Position numbers and translations under genes: made by a program. A stretch of 64,000 bases of DNA from Clostridium sp. CM027 (lineage in GTDB: Bacteria; Bacillota; Clostridia; Clostridiales; Clostridiaceae), in assembly GCF_024730565.1 (NCBI RefSeq), contig NZ_CP077725.1:3490501-3554500 (forward strand), written 5' to 3'. Below the pieces are notes generated by a model. It saw nothing but the letters and a program-made list of their open reading frames with translations, did no database searches and was not told the DNA's origin. This document shows, in pieces, positions 44,363 through 53,704 of this stretch. Every line of letters begins with the position of its first letter. Positions within the stretch are counted from its first letter, which is position 1.

Positions 44363-45472
44363 ATGTTGAAAAATTTAAAAAAAACGCCGCTATATAGTGT
44401 TTATAAAGAATATGGTGGGAAAATAGTTGATTTTGCTGGGTGGCAAATGCCAATACAGTTTGAAGGGATAATTTCTGAACATGAAGCTGTAAGGTCCGCT
44501 GCTGGACTTTTCGATGTATCACACATGGGAGAAGTGGAAGTAAAAGGAGCCGAGGCTTTCGAATTTGTACAAAATTTAGTTACAAATGATTTAGCAGTAC
44601 TTGAAGATAATCAAATACTATATACTTTTATGTGCTATGAAAACGGAGGAGTAGTTGATGATCTTTTAATATATAAATTTGGTAAGGAACATTTCTATCT
44701 TGTTATAAATGCAGGGAACATAGAGAAAGATTTTCAATGGATGATTGACAATAAGGGCGCCTATGATATGGAACTCACTAATATTTCAAATGAGGTAGCA
44801 GAGGTTGCGATTCAAGGACCAAAGGCACAAAAGATACTTCAAAAAATAGCTGATATAGATTTAGATGAAATTAAATTTTTCTATTGTAAACGAGATGTTC
44901 TTGTAGATGGTGTAAAATGTCTTATTTCAAGAACAGGGTATACAGGTGAGGATGGGTTTGAAATATACACTTCCCCAGAGGAAATAGAAAAATTATGGCA
45001 TAAACTATTTAATATAGGTGAGGAAGAAGGACTTAAGCCCACAGGGCTCGGCTGCAGAGACACTTTAAGATTCGAAGCTTGCCTCCCTTTATATGGAAAC
45101 GAATTATCTCAAGATATTACACCGCTTGAAGCAGGACTTGGATTTTTTGTAAAGCTTAAAAAAAATGAATTTATAGGAAAAGAAGCTCTTTTAAAGCAAA
45201 AAGAACAAGGTCTTAAGAGGAAATCAGTAGGGTTTGAAATGAAGGATAGGGGAATTCCAAGACATGGTTATGAAGTTACTGCATTCGGAGAAAAAATCGG
45301 AGTGGTAACAACGGGATATTTCTCGCCTACATTAAAGAAAAATATAGGTCTTGCTTTAATAGATTCTAAATACTCAGAATTAGGTACAGAAATTGAAATT
45401 GGGATTAGAGGTAAAGCATTAAAAGCTGAGGTAATAAGTAAAAAATTTTATAAGAAAAATTATAACAAATAA
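44363..45472 (+). CDS. gcvT: Glycine cleavage system T protein (aminomethyltransferase)
   Basis: Transfers the aminomethyl carbon of glycine from GcvH to tetrahydrofolate and releases ammonia. GGGGGG precedes ATG 44363 (TTG 44366 is also possible). [36 protein letters not shown] and the C-terminal [16 protein letters not shown] are diagnostic. About 369 residues. First gene of gcvT-gcvH-gcvPA-gcvPB. No glycine riboswitch was seen upstream. Confidence 0.96.
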   Translation: MLKNLKKTPLYSVYKEYGGKIVDFAGWQMPIQFEGIISEHEAVRSAAGLFDVSHMGEVEVKGAEAFEFVQNLVTNDLAVLEDNQILYTFMCYENGGVVDDLLIYKFGKEHFYLVINAGNIEKDFQWMIDNKGAYDMELTNISNEVAEVAIQGPKAQKILQKIADIDLDEIKFFYCKRDVLVDGVKCLISRTGYTGEDGFEIYTSPEEIEKLWHKLFNIGEEEGLKPTGLGCRDTLRFEACLPLYGNELSQDITPLEAGLGFFVKLKKNEFIGKEALLKQKEQGLKRKSVGFEMKDRGIPRHGYEVTAFGEKIGVVTTGYFSPTLKKNIGLALIDSKYSELGTEIEIGIRGKALKAEVISKKFYKKNYNK

Positions 45473-45490
45473 AATTTAGGGGGATTTTAA

Positions 45491-45874
45491 ATGAAAACAT
45501 TAAAGGAATTATTTTATAGTAAAGATCATGAATGGATAAAAATTAAAGGTAATAAGGCATACGTTGGAATTTCTGATTATGCACAACATGCTTTAGGAGA
45601 TATTGTTTTTGTTGAGCTACCAGAGGTAGATGCAGAAATTACTAGTGGGGATGTTTTTGGGGTCATTGAGTCTGTTAAAGCAGCTTCTGACATGTATATT
45701 CCATTTAGTGGAAAGATTTTAGAGGTAAATGATGATGTAGTAGATAACCCAGTATTAGTAAACGAAGACTGCTATGAAAATTGGATGTTTCTTATAGAAA
45801 TTACAAATAAGGAAGAATTAAAAGAACTTATGAACGAAGAGCAATATAATGAATATTGCAGTAAGGAGAAATAA
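45491..45874 (+). CDS. gcvH: Glycine cleavage system H protein
   Basis: The lipoyl carrier shuttling the aminomethyl group between P, T and L proteins. The lipoylated lysine is Lys63 in [15 protein letters not shown]. The length of 127 residues is normal. GGGGG precedes the ATG and the gap to gcvT is 18 bases. lplA nearby can supply its cofactor. Confidence 0.97.
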   Translation: MKTLKELFYSKDHEWIKIKGNKAYVGISDYAQHALGDIVFVELPEVDAEITSGDVFGVIESVKAASDMYIPFSGKILEVNDDVVDNPVLVNEDCYENWMFLIEITNKEELKELMNEEQYNEYCSKEK

Positions 45875-45875
45875 G

Positions 45876-47219
45876 ATGTTTCCTTATATACCTAATACTT
45901 TAGAAGACGAAAAGGTAATGTTAAAAAGTGTGGGTGCGGAGTCTGTACAGGAACTGTTTAAAGACATACCAGAGGACCTTAAATTAAATAGAGATCTAAA
46001 TATAAATTCACCCATGTCAGAACTGGAAGTACAAAAACACGTAAAATCACTTTGTAATAAAAATAAAAGCGCTGAAGAGTTAGTTTGTTTTTTAGGAGCT
46101 GGAGTTTACGATCATTATATACCTTCTATAATAAAGCATATAGTTTCAAGATCAGAATTTTATACATCATATACACCTTATCAACCAGAGATAAGCCAAG
46201 GTACTCTTCAGGCTATTTTTGAATATCAAACATTAATATGCAGTTTGACCGGACTAGATGTTGCGAATGCATCTATGTATGATGGTGCTACGAGTTGCGC
46301 TGAAGCTGCTTTTATGGCTGCTGAGCATACAAAAAGAAAATCTATAATTGTATCTAAAACAGTACATCCAGAAATTAGAAAAGTCGTTCATACCTATGCA
46401 AAATTTAAGGGATTAGAACTAATAGAAGTAGATGAGAAGGAAGGAGTTACTGATACTCTAAAATTAAAAGAACTTGTAGATAGCAGTGTGGCAGGAGTTA
46501 TAGTTCAAAACCCTAATTTCTTTGGAATAATTGAAGATATGAGGTCGGTTGAAAAAATTACTCATGATAATAAAGCTATTCTAATAATGAGCGTAGATCC
46601 TATATCTCTTGCCATATTAAAAACTCCAGGAGAAATAGGAGCAGATATTGTGGTAGGGGAAGGCCAATCACTTGGAAATGCAATGAACTTTGGAGGACCT
46701 TATTTGGGATTCATGGCAACGACGAAAAAACTTATGAGAAAAATGCCAGGAAGGATTGTAGGTCAGACCATCGACGTAGATGGAAAAAGAGCCTTTGTAT
46801 TAACGCTTCAAGCTAGGGAACAACATATAAGACGCGAAAAAGCGACTTCTAATATATGTTCAAATCAAGCTTTAAATGCATTAACTGCTGCAATTTATCT
46901 TACAACTATGGGAAAACAGGGATTAAAAGAAGTGGCATATCAAAGCACTCAAAAGGCGCACTATGCTTTTAATGAAATAATTAAATTAGAAAAATACGAG
47001 CCAGTATTTAATAAACCTTTCTTTAAGGAGTTCGTAATTCAGGGACAGGAAAGGGCTAGTATTATTAACGATAAATTATTAGAAAATAATATAATTGGTG
47101 GATATGATATAGAGAAAAATTACCCTGACCATAAAAATGCTCTACTATTCTGTGTAACAGAAAAAAGAACAAAACCAGAAATTTGTGAGCTAATAACTGC
47201 AATGGAGGGGATAAAATGA
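45876..47219 (+). CDS. gcvPA: Glycine dehydrogenase (decarboxylating) subunit 1
   Basis: The N-terminal-type subunit of the split P protein. The start ATG 45876 follows the gcvH stop by one base, with TAAGGAG upstream. [49 protein letters not shown] and [20 protein letters not shown] are family signatures. 447 residues. Its stop overlaps the start of gcvPB (ATGA). It forms the heterotetramer with GcvPB that decarboxylates glycine. Confidence 0.96.
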   Translation: MFPYIPNTLEDEKVMLKSVGAESVQELFKDIPEDLKLNRDLNINSPMSELEVQKHVKSLCNKNKSAEELVCFLGAGVYDHYIPSIIKHIVSRSEFYTSYTPYQPEISQGTLQAIFEYQTLICSLTGLDVANASMYDGATSCAEAAFMAAEHTKRKSIIVSKTVHPEIRKVVHTYAKFKGLELIEVDEKEGVTDTLKLKELVDSSVAGVIVQNPNFFGIIEDMRSVEKITHDNKAILIMSVDPISLAILKTPGEIGADIVVGEGQSLGNAMNFGGPYLGFMATTKKLMRKMPGRIVGQTIDVDGKRAFVLTLQAREQHIRREKATSNICSNQALNALTAAIYLTTMGKQGLKEVAYQSTQKAHYAFNEIIKLEKYEPVFNKPFFKEFVIQGQERASIINDKLLENNIIGGYDIEKNYPDHKNALLFCVTEKRTKPEICELITAMEGIK

Positions 47220-48670
47220 AACAGTATAATAAATTAATATTTGAAATCTCAAAAGAAGGAAGACGAGGATATACGTTACCTTGTTGTGATGTAGAGAGTA
47301 TCGATATTAGCGAAATGATACCTGAGCATTTGCTAAGCAAAAAAGACATATCCCTTCCGGAAGTAAGTGAAGTAGATGTTATAAGACATTTCACTCTATT
47401 GTCTAATAAGAATTACGGGGTAGATACTGGCTTTTATCCTTTAGGTTCGTGTACTATGAAATATAATCCGAAAATTAACGAAGATATGGCGTCTATGACC
47501 TCATTTACTCAGATCCATCCATATCAAAGTGTAAAAACGGTACAAGGTTCCTTACAATTAATGTATGAACTTAGTGAAAAATTAGCTGAGATATCCGGAA
47601 TGGATCAGGTTTCACTTCAACCTGCAGCAGGGGCCCATGGAGAGCTTACTGGACTTATGATTATAAAAGCCTTCCATGAAAATAAAGGGGATTTTAAAAG
47701 AAAAAAGATTATAGTTCCAGATTCAGCTCACGGAACTAACCCAGCCAGTGCAAGTGTGGCAGGCTTTGAAATTGTAGAAGTTAAATCTAATGAAAAAGGT
47801 AGTGTAGACTTAGATAGTTTGAAATCTGTATTAAACGATGAAATAGCGGGATTAATGCTAACAAATCCAAACACTTTAGGTTTATTTGATGAGAATATTA
47901 AAGAAATAACAAATCTAGTACATGAAGCTGGTGGGCTCGTATATTATGATGGAGCAAATTTAAATGCCATTATGGGTATAGCAAGACCAGGAGATATGGG
48001 ATTTGACGTTGTCCATATGAATCTTCATAAAACATTTTCTACCCCACATGGTGGTGGTGGACCGGGAAGCGGACCAGTAGGAGTTAAAAAAGAACTTATA
48101 CAATATTTGCCTGTCCCAATAATAGAAAAAATAGAAGAAAAATTTGTTCTTAATTATGATAAACCACTATCTATTGGAAAGGTAAAGAGTTTCTATGGGA
48201 ACTTCGGAGTACTTGTTAAAGCATATTCTTATATACTTTCAATGGGCGCTGAGGGACTAAAGAAGGCAAGTGAAATGGCAGTGCTTAATGCAAATTATAT
48301 GAAAAGCAAACTAAAGAACTATTATTATTTACCAATTGATAGAGTTTGCAAGCATGAATTTGTTTTAGGAGGTTTAAAGCAGGGACCAAGTGAGGTAACT
48401 ACATTAGATATTGCCAAGAGACTGCTAGATTATGGATATCATCCGCCTACAATATATTTTCCAACAATTGTAGAAAATGCAATTATGATAGAACCTACGG
48501 AAACGGAAAGTCTTGAAACTATGGATGATTTTATTGAAGCTATGATAAATATTTCAGAAGAAGCAATAGAAGATCCACAGCTACTAAAGGATGCTCCATA
48601 TGATACTCTTGTTAGAAGGCTTGATGAAGTTCGAGCTGCTAGATATCCAGTTTTAAAATATACTAATTAA
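47216..48670 (+). CDS. gcvPB: Glycine dehydrogenase (decarboxylating) subunit 2
   Basis: The PLP-bearing subunit of the split P protein. The PLP lysine is Lys272 in [38 protein letters not shown] and [13 protein letters not shown] are conserved. 484 residues, ATGA overlap with gcvPA. The family C palindrome separates it from lpd. Confidence 0.96.
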   Translation: MKQYNKLIFEISKEGRRGYTLPCCDVESIDISEMIPEHLLSKKDISLPEVSEVDVIRHFTLLSNKNYGVDTGFYPLGSCTMKYNPKINEDMASMTSFTQIHPYQSVKTVQGSLQLMYELSEKLAEISGMDQVSLQPAAGAHGELTGLMIIKAFHENKGDFKRKKIIVPDSAHGTNPASASVAGFEIVEVKSNEKGSVDLDSLKSVLNDEIAGLMLTNPNTLGLFDENIKEITNLVHEAGGLVYYDGANLNAIMGIARPGDMGFDVVHMNLHKTFSTPHGGGGPGSGPVGVKKELIQYLPVPIIEKIEEKFVLNYDKPLSIGKVKSFYGNFGVLVKAYSYILSMGAEGLKKASEMAVLNANYMKSKLKNYYYLPIDRVCKHEFVLGGLKQGPSEVTTLDIAKRLLDYGYHPPTIYFPTIVENAIMIEPTETESLETMDDFIEAMINISEEAIEDPQLLKDAPYDTLVRRLDEVRAARYPVLKYTN

Positions 48671-48855
48671 TATAACTTCGGGATAGTTAAATCATCTCCT
48701 GCGGAGCTGTAACATCTTCGTAGAAGATGTATTAACGACTTCAGAAGGAGATTTATACTCCCGCTGAAGTTTTCTATTTGTTGGGGCAAGTAACCCCACT
48801 TATAGAAGTGGGAGACTTTCCTTCTGAAATGTCGTTAAGATATTCCGAAGTTATA
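48671..48855. repeat. Family C palindromic repeat, full copy C2 with outer arms
   Basis: Outer arms TATAACTTCGG and CCGAAGTTATA flank the unit 48686-48838. Inside, TAACGACTTCAGAAGGAGAT pairs with the TCCTTCTGAAATGTCGTTA side. The inner part holds hairpins ACATCTTCGTAGAAGATGT, GGGGCAAGTAACCCC and CCCACTTATAGAAGTGGG. It is the most complete family C copy. Confidence 0.88.
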
Positions 48856-48880
48856 CTGATTTATAGGAGGAGGAGCAGTG

Positions 48881-50281
48881 ATGGAGAAGGATATAGTTAT
48901 AATTGGGGGAGGCCCTGGGGGATATGTTGCTGCTATTCGTGCAGCTCAGCTGGGTGCTAAGGTTTGTATTGTAGAAAAAGGTGAGCTTGGTGGAACATGT
49001 TTAAATAGAGGATGTATTCCTACAAAGGCGCTATATAGAAATGCTGAAATTTTAAATACTTTAAAGAATATTAATGAATTTGGAATCGTGGTAGATAGTT
49101 ACAGTTTTAGCGTAGAAGAAATTCAAAATAGAAAAGACAAAATAGTTAATCAACTAGTGAACGGGGTAGAACAATTATTAAAGTCAAATAATATAGATGT
49201 AATTTTAGGGACAGCTTGTTTGAAAGATAAAAATACAGTTTCTATCTCTCTTAAGAATGGAGAATTAAGAGAAATAATAACGAAAAATATAATTATAGCA
49301 ACTGGGTCTATTCCATTAATACCTAATATACCGGGTATAGATCTACCAGGAGTATTTACTAGTGAAAATATATTAGAATTTAAAGAAGTGCCTAATAAAT
49401 TAGCAATTATAGGCGGCGGTGTTATAGGTGTGGAGTTTGCAGGTATATTTAATGCATTAGGATCAAAGGTAACTGTTATAGAGTTCTTGCCAAGTATTCT
49501 TGCTCAAGTGGATACTGATTTAACAAAGAGATTGAGTGTTTCACTTAAAAGAAAAGGTATAGATATGAGTATCAACACAAAGGTAATTAGTATTGAAAAA
49601 TCTAATGAACAGCTAATTGTAACTGCCGATGGGAAAAAAGGAGAAATTGTGTTTACGGCAGATAATGTATTGGTATCCGTTGGTAGAACGCCTATGACTG
49701 AAGGGCTTAATATTGAGAATTTGGGTATATCGCTTAATAGAAGAGCTATTGTGGTAGATGAAAATTATGAAACTAACATTCCAGGTATTTATGCTATTGG
49801 TGATGTGAATGGAATAAGTATGCTTGCTCATGCAGCAACGCATCAAGGTAAAAAAGTGGTTGAGAGAATTATGGGTTATATTGCTCCTTATTCTAGTGAA
49901 ATAATACCAAGTTGTATTTTTGCATTTCCAGAGATAGCTTGCGTAGGCATAACAGAAAACGAAGCCAAAAAAAAGGGAATGGAGTATAAAACAAGTAAAT
50001 TTTTATTTGGAGCTAATGGCAAGGCATTAGCACTAGGTGAAGGAGAAGGATTAGTAAAGGTTATAGCAACGCTTGAGGATATAATCATTGGAGTGCATAT
50101 AATGGGACCTCATGCATCGGATTTAATTCATGAAGGGGCTATGGCTATAAATAATAATATGAATGTTTCAAACATCGCTAGCATGATACATGCTCATCCA
50201 ACACTATCTGAAGCTTTTGAAGAAGCAGTGTTAGGGTTAAAAGGTGAAGCTATTCATATGGTACCTGCTAAAAAAAGATAG
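48881..50281 (+). CDS. lpdA: Dihydrolipoamide dehydrogenase (L protein)
   Basis: An FAD/NAD flavoprotein that reoxidises dihydrolipoyl-GcvH. ATG 48881 follows TAGGAGGAGGAG. FAD motif IVIIGGGPGGYVAAIRAAQL, redox pair Cys40 and Cys45 in GGTCLNRGCIPTKA, NAD motif IIGGGVIGVEFA and the active-site HAHPTLSEAFEEAV are all present. 466 residues, without an N-terminal lipoyl domain. Its position completes the glycine cleavage system. Confidence 0.95.
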   Translation: MEKDIVIIGGGPGGYVAAIRAAQLGAKVCIVEKGELGGTCLNRGCIPTKALYRNAEILNTLKNINEFGIVVDSYSFSVEEIQNRKDKIVNQLVNGVEQLLKSNNIDVILGTACLKDKNTVSISLKNGELREIITKNIIIATGSIPLIPNIPGIDLPGVFTSENILEFKEVPNKLAIIGGGVIGVEFAGIFNALGSKVTVIEFLPSILAQVDTDLTKRLSVSLKRKGIDMSINTKVISIEKSNEQLIVTADGKKGEIVFTADNVLVSVGRTPMTEGLNIENLGISLNRRAIVVDENYETNIPGIYAIGDVNGISMLAHAATHQGKKVVERIMGYIAPYSSEIIPSCIFAFPEIACVGITENEAKKKGMEYKTSKFLFGANGKALALGEGEGLVKVIATLEDIIIGVHIMGPHASDLIHEGAMAINNNMNVSNIASMIHAHPTLSEAFEEAVLGLKGEAIHMVPAKKR

Positions 50282-50290
50282 AAGAAACAT

Positions 50291-50338
50291 AAAGATAGTT
50301 CAAGAGAGTAATTTTAATTACTCCCTTGGACTATCTTT
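50291..50338 (+). terminator. Rho-independent terminator
   Basis: AAAGATAGTTCAAGAGAGTA pairs with TACTCCCTTGGACTATCTTT and is followed by GTATTTT. Confidence 0.85.
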
Positions 50339-50490
50339 GTATTTTAAAGCTTTCTTACAAATAATATTTAAATGCTATGCAATTAGAATTATATTTGGAC
50401 GTTTTGTATCCTGTTGAACCATATTTTGCTATAATATATATACATATACTATTTGAAATTTTAAAATAGTGAATAATGGGAGGGATGAAA

Positions 50491-51255
50491 ATGAGATTAT
50501 TGCTTACAAACGATGATGGTATAAATGCAAAGGGGTTATATGCTTTAGCTAAAGAACTCGAAAAAAATCATGAAGTAATTATTGTAGCACCATATAATGA
50601 AAAAAGCGCTTGCGGACATTCCATAACCCTTACAAGGCCACTTATTGTTAGAGAAACAAAAATTGAAGGGTTAAAATCAAAAGCTTATAGCGTAGATGGA
50701 ACACCAGCAGATTGTGTAAAAATAGCAATTAATAAGCTCATTGATAGTAAAAGTGATTGTAAAATAGATATGGTAGTATCCGGAATCAATAAAGGATTAA
50801 ATTTAGGTACTGATGTCTTATATTCCGGTACAGTTTCTGCAGCTATAGAAGCGACTATTTATAAAATACCAGCTATGGCGGTTTCTATGGAAATTAAGCG
50901 AAATATTGAAAATTATGAAATGGCAGCTAAATATGCTGGAAAGATATTGCTTAAGGCTATTGAGAATAACATTAAGAATGATATTGTATTAAATGTGAAT
51001 ATTCCTATGCTAAGGGATAATGAAATAAAAGGAATTAAAGTATGTAAAATTGGAAGTAGATTGTATAACAACCGTTATATAGAAACTATTGGAGAAAATA
51101 ATGAAACTCAATATGAAATTAAGGGTGAGGTAATAGATATTCATGAGGATGATTCTGACACAATATATTTTAAAGAGGGGTATGTTACTGTAACTCCACT
51201 TCATTATGATTTAACTAATTTTAAAATGTTAGATGAAACACGCAAATGGTTTTAA
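50491..51255 (+). CDS. surE: 5'/3'-nucleotidase SurE
   Basis: A metal-dependent nucleoside monophosphatase of about 254 residues. The start MRLLLTNDDGINAKG has GGGAGGG seven bases before ATG 50491; two earlier in-frame ATGs overlap that site. The metal ligands are Asp8 and Asp9 in TNDDG and an Asn in VSGINKGLNLG. TPADCVKIA and GTVSAAIEA are conserved. Repeat C3 begins just before its stop. Confidence 0.95.
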   Translation: MRLLLTNDDGINAKGLYALAKELEKNHEVIIVAPYNEKSACGHSITLTRPLIVRETKIEGLKSKAYSVDGTPADCVKIAINKLIDSKSDCKIDMVVSGINKGLNLGTDVLYSGTVSAAIEATIYKIPAMAVSMEIKRNIENYEMAAKYAGKILLKAIENNIKNDIVLNVNIPMLRDNEIKGIKVCKIGSRLYNNRYIETIGENNETQYEIKGEVIDIHEDDSDTIYFKEGYVTVTPLHYDLTNFKMLDETRKWF

Positions 51256-51338
51256 CGACATTTCAGAAGGAAAGTCTCCAACTTATATAAGTGAGAGTTC
51301 TATACTGTAACAAAGAGAAAACTTCAGTGGGGGAATTT
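51254..51338 (-). repeat. Truncated family C repeat (C3) carrying a ribosome binding site
   Basis: TAACGACATTTCAGAAGGAA, AGTCTCC, ACTTATATAAGTGAGAG and GAGAAAACTTCAGTGGGGG match the reverse complement of C2 over about 80 bases. The rest is missing. The GTGGGGG at its end serves as the binding site of the next gene. Confidence 0.82.
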
Positions 51339-53099
51339 ATGAATATTAAAGAAAAACCATTAATTTTTGATGGCGCAATGGGGACATATTACGCAAGTGT
51401 TTGTGAAAATCCATTATCCAAATGTGAACTTGCAAATATTTATGATAAAAATACCATACTAAATATACATAAGGAATATATAAATGCTGGTTGCAAGGCA
51501 ATTAAAACCAATACATTTGGAGCAAATAAAATTAGCCTTGAAAGTAATTTTGATACGGTTAAAGAGGTTATTGTAAAAGGTTATGAGATAGCAAGGGAAG
51601 CCACAAAGGGTACTGAGGTTTTAGTTTTTGCCGATATTGGGCCAATACCATTTTTAGAAATGATGGATTTATGGGAGGCATACAAAGAAATAGTAGATTT
51701 GTTTTTAGATCTCGGTGCAACATATTTTATATTTGAAACTTTTAGCAGTGATGAATATCTTGCTGAGATTTCAAGGTATATTAAGGAGAAAAATCCAAAT
51801 ACATATATTTTGATGGAACTTGCGGTTTCACCAGAAGGGTTTACAAGACTTGGAATAAATGGTGAAAAATTTATAGAGAAAGTTTCGCAAATACCAACTA
51901 TTGATGCCTGTGGATTCAACTGCTTTTCTGGGCCATATCACTTACTTCAATATATTAAAACTCTTAATATAGAAAATAAAACTATTTCTGTTATGCCAAA
52001 CTCAGGGTATCCAACAATAATAAATAATCGTACGTTTTTTAATAATACTAAAGAATATTTTGCTGTGCAAATGCTAGAAATAGCAAAGCAAGGTGTGGCT
52101 ATTATTGGTGGTTGTTGCGGTACAACTCCAGAATTTATAAGGGAAACTGTTGCAAAAATAAAAGGTTTATCAACACGCGAAATTGTTCCGAGTAAAACTG
52201 GAAAAGTTAAAATTGAGAAATTAATTGTTAAAAACCTTCTCCTGGAAAAAATCAGAATTGGGAAAAAAATTATTGCGGTAGAATTAGACCCACCACTTGA
52301 TACAGGAATTGAATTTTTTATGAATAGTGCTAAGAGTCTTAAAGAGAATGGAGTTGATGCAATAACCATTGCAGATTGTCCTATTGCAAGAGTAAGGGTA
52401 GATAGTAGTCTACTCGCTTGTAAGTTGAAAAGAGAACTCGACATCACAACAATTCCACATATGACATGTCGCGATAGAAATATTAATGCTACAAAGGCAT
52501 TACTTCTAGGCTTAAATATTGAGGGGGTAAATAACGTTTTAGTGGTAACAGGTGACCCTATACCCTCAGCCCAGCGTGACGAGGTTAAGGGGATGTTTAG
52601 TTTTAATTCTGCAATACTTGCTAACTATATAACCAATCTAAATGATATAACATTTTCATCACCTTTTAATATTTGTGGTGCTTTAAACGTAAATGCTATT
52701 AATTTTAGTAGCCAACTATTACACGCAAAAAAGAAAATTGAAAGTGGAGTAACTATGTTTTTAACACAGCCAATTTTAACAAAGCAGGCTGTAGAAAATT
52801 TAAAACGGGCACGTAGTGAATTGCCTGCTAAGATATTAGGTGGAATTATTCCGATTGTAAGCTATAAGAATGCTTGCTTTATGAACAATGAAATTTCTGG
52901 AATAAGCGTTTCTGAGGAAATTATAGAACTATATAAGGACATTTCAAAAGAAGAAGCTAGGGTTCTTGCAATTAAAATATCTACTGAAATAGCGGAAGAA
53001 ATCTACCCTTATGTAGATGGATATTATCTTATTACACCGTTTAAAAGAATTGATATTATTACTGATATTATTAAGAATATAAGCACTATTAATAATTAA
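51339..53099 (+). CDS. Homocysteine S-methyltransferase / methylenetetrahydrofolate reductase fusion
   Basis: A 586-residue two-domain enzyme like YitJ. Residues 1 to about 290 are the zinc homocysteine methyltransferase: FDGAMGTYYAS with zinc ligands Cys195 and the pair Cys259-Cys260 in GGCCGTTPEFI. Residues from about 310 are a MetF-type TIM barrel (IAVELDPPLDTGIEF, VVTGDPIP, LTQPI). ATG 51339 was chosen over GTG 51291 because GTGGGGG precedes it and the conserved domain starts there. It joins folate one-carbon metabolism to methionine, fitting the nearby gcv genes. Confidence 0.92.
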   Translation: MNIKEKPLIFDGAMGTYYASVCENPLSKCELANIYDKNTILNIHKEYINAGCKAIKTNTFGANKISLESNFDTVKEVIVKGYEIAREATKGTEVLVFADIGPIPFLEMMDLWEAYKEIVDLFLDLGATYFIFETFSSDEYLAEISRYIKEKNPNTYILMELAVSPEGFTRLGINGEKFIEKVSQIPTIDACGFNCFSGPYHLLQYIKTLNIENKTISVMPNSGYPTIINNRTFFNNTKEYFAVQMLEIAKQGVAIIGGCCGTTPEFIRETVAKIKGLSTREIVPSKTGKVKIEKLIVKNLLLEKIRIGKKIIAVELDPPLDTGIEFFMNSAKSLKENGVDAITIADCPIARVRVDSSLLACKLKRELDITTIPHMTCRDRNINATKALLLGLNIEGVNNVLVVTGDPIPSAQRDEVKGMFSFNSAILANYITNLNDITFSSPFNICGALNVNAINFSSQLLHAKKKIESGVTMFLTQPILTKQAVENLKRARSELPAKILGGIIPIVSYKNACFMNNEISGISVSEEIIELYKDISKEEARVLAIKISTEIAEEIYPYVDGYYLITPFKRIDIITDIIKNISTINN

Positions 53100-53105
53100 T
53101 AAATT

Positions 53106-53150
53106 AAAACTCCAATCATGAATAAATACATGATTAGGGTTTTAATTTTT
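53106..53150 (+). terminator. Rho-independent terminator
   Basis: AAAACTCCAATCATG pairs with CATGATTAGGGTTTT and is followed by AATTTTTT. Confidence 0.85.
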
Positions 53151-53197
53151 TGATTACAAATTTTATAAAACTAATGAACTATTATTTCCCAGGAATG

Positions 53198-53258
53198 TTG
53201 ACAAGTATTAATTGGTAACATATAATAAACATATGAACAATGATTCATGTGTTCATAT
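53198..53258 (+). promoter_or_regulatory. Consensus promoter and metal-regulator operator
   Basis: TTGACA (53198-53203), 17-base spacer, TATAAT (53221-53226). Then a perfect inverted repeat ATATGAACA/TGTTCATAT (53231-53258) over the expected transcript start. It is an ArsR/CadC-type operator giving metal-relieved autorepression. Confidence 0.85.
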
Positions 53259-53274
53259 GAAAGGGGTGGAATAA

Positions 53275-53637
53275 ATGGGAAAAAACATAGAGGTTTGTAC
53301 ATGTTCTAATATACATGAAGATGTAGTAGAAAAAGTAAGAAAATCAATACCACGTGAGGAAACGTTATATGACTTAGCAGAGCTTTTCAAAGTTTTTGGA
53401 GATGGTACGAGAATTAAAATTCTTTGTGTGTTATTTGAAACTGAAATGTGTGTTTGTGATATAGCTGCTCTTCTTAATATGACTCAATCAGCTATTTCTC
53501 ATCAACTTCGTGTGCTTAAAAATGCTAGACTTGTTAAGTATAGACGTGAGGGAAAGGTTGTCTACTATTCTTTAGATGATCAGCATGTTAAACAAATTTT
53601 TGATCAAGGACTTATACACATAAAGGAACTTAGATAA
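53275..53637 (+). CDS. ArsR/SmtB family metal sensor, CadC-like
   Basis: A 120-residue winged-helix repressor. CVCDIAALLNMTQSAISHQL is the recognition region with the alpha-3 CxC metal motif of CadC; an N-terminal Cys pair (CTCSNIHED) is the other half of that site. VYYSLDDQHVKQIF is the family's C terminus. The sensed ions are probably Cd/Zn/Pb. AAAGGGG precedes the ATG. It is transcribed with the metal ATPase next door. Confidence 0.92.
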   Translation: MGKNIEVCTCSNIHEDVVEKVRKSIPREETLYDLAELFKVFGDGTRIKILCVLFETEMCVCDIAALLNMTQSAISHQLRVLKNARLVKYRREGKVVYYSLDDQHVKQIFDQGLIHIKELR

Positions 53638-53704
53638 TACTCTATTACATAAAGAAAAATTTATAATATAAAAGCAAATAAAAACTTTGAAAGTGGGGGA
53701 GAAA

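Noticed and set aside
48778-48960. 60-codon frame between gcvPB and lpdA
   Set aside because: It lies within repeat C2 and the lpdA start in another frame, has no binding site and no protein-like composition.
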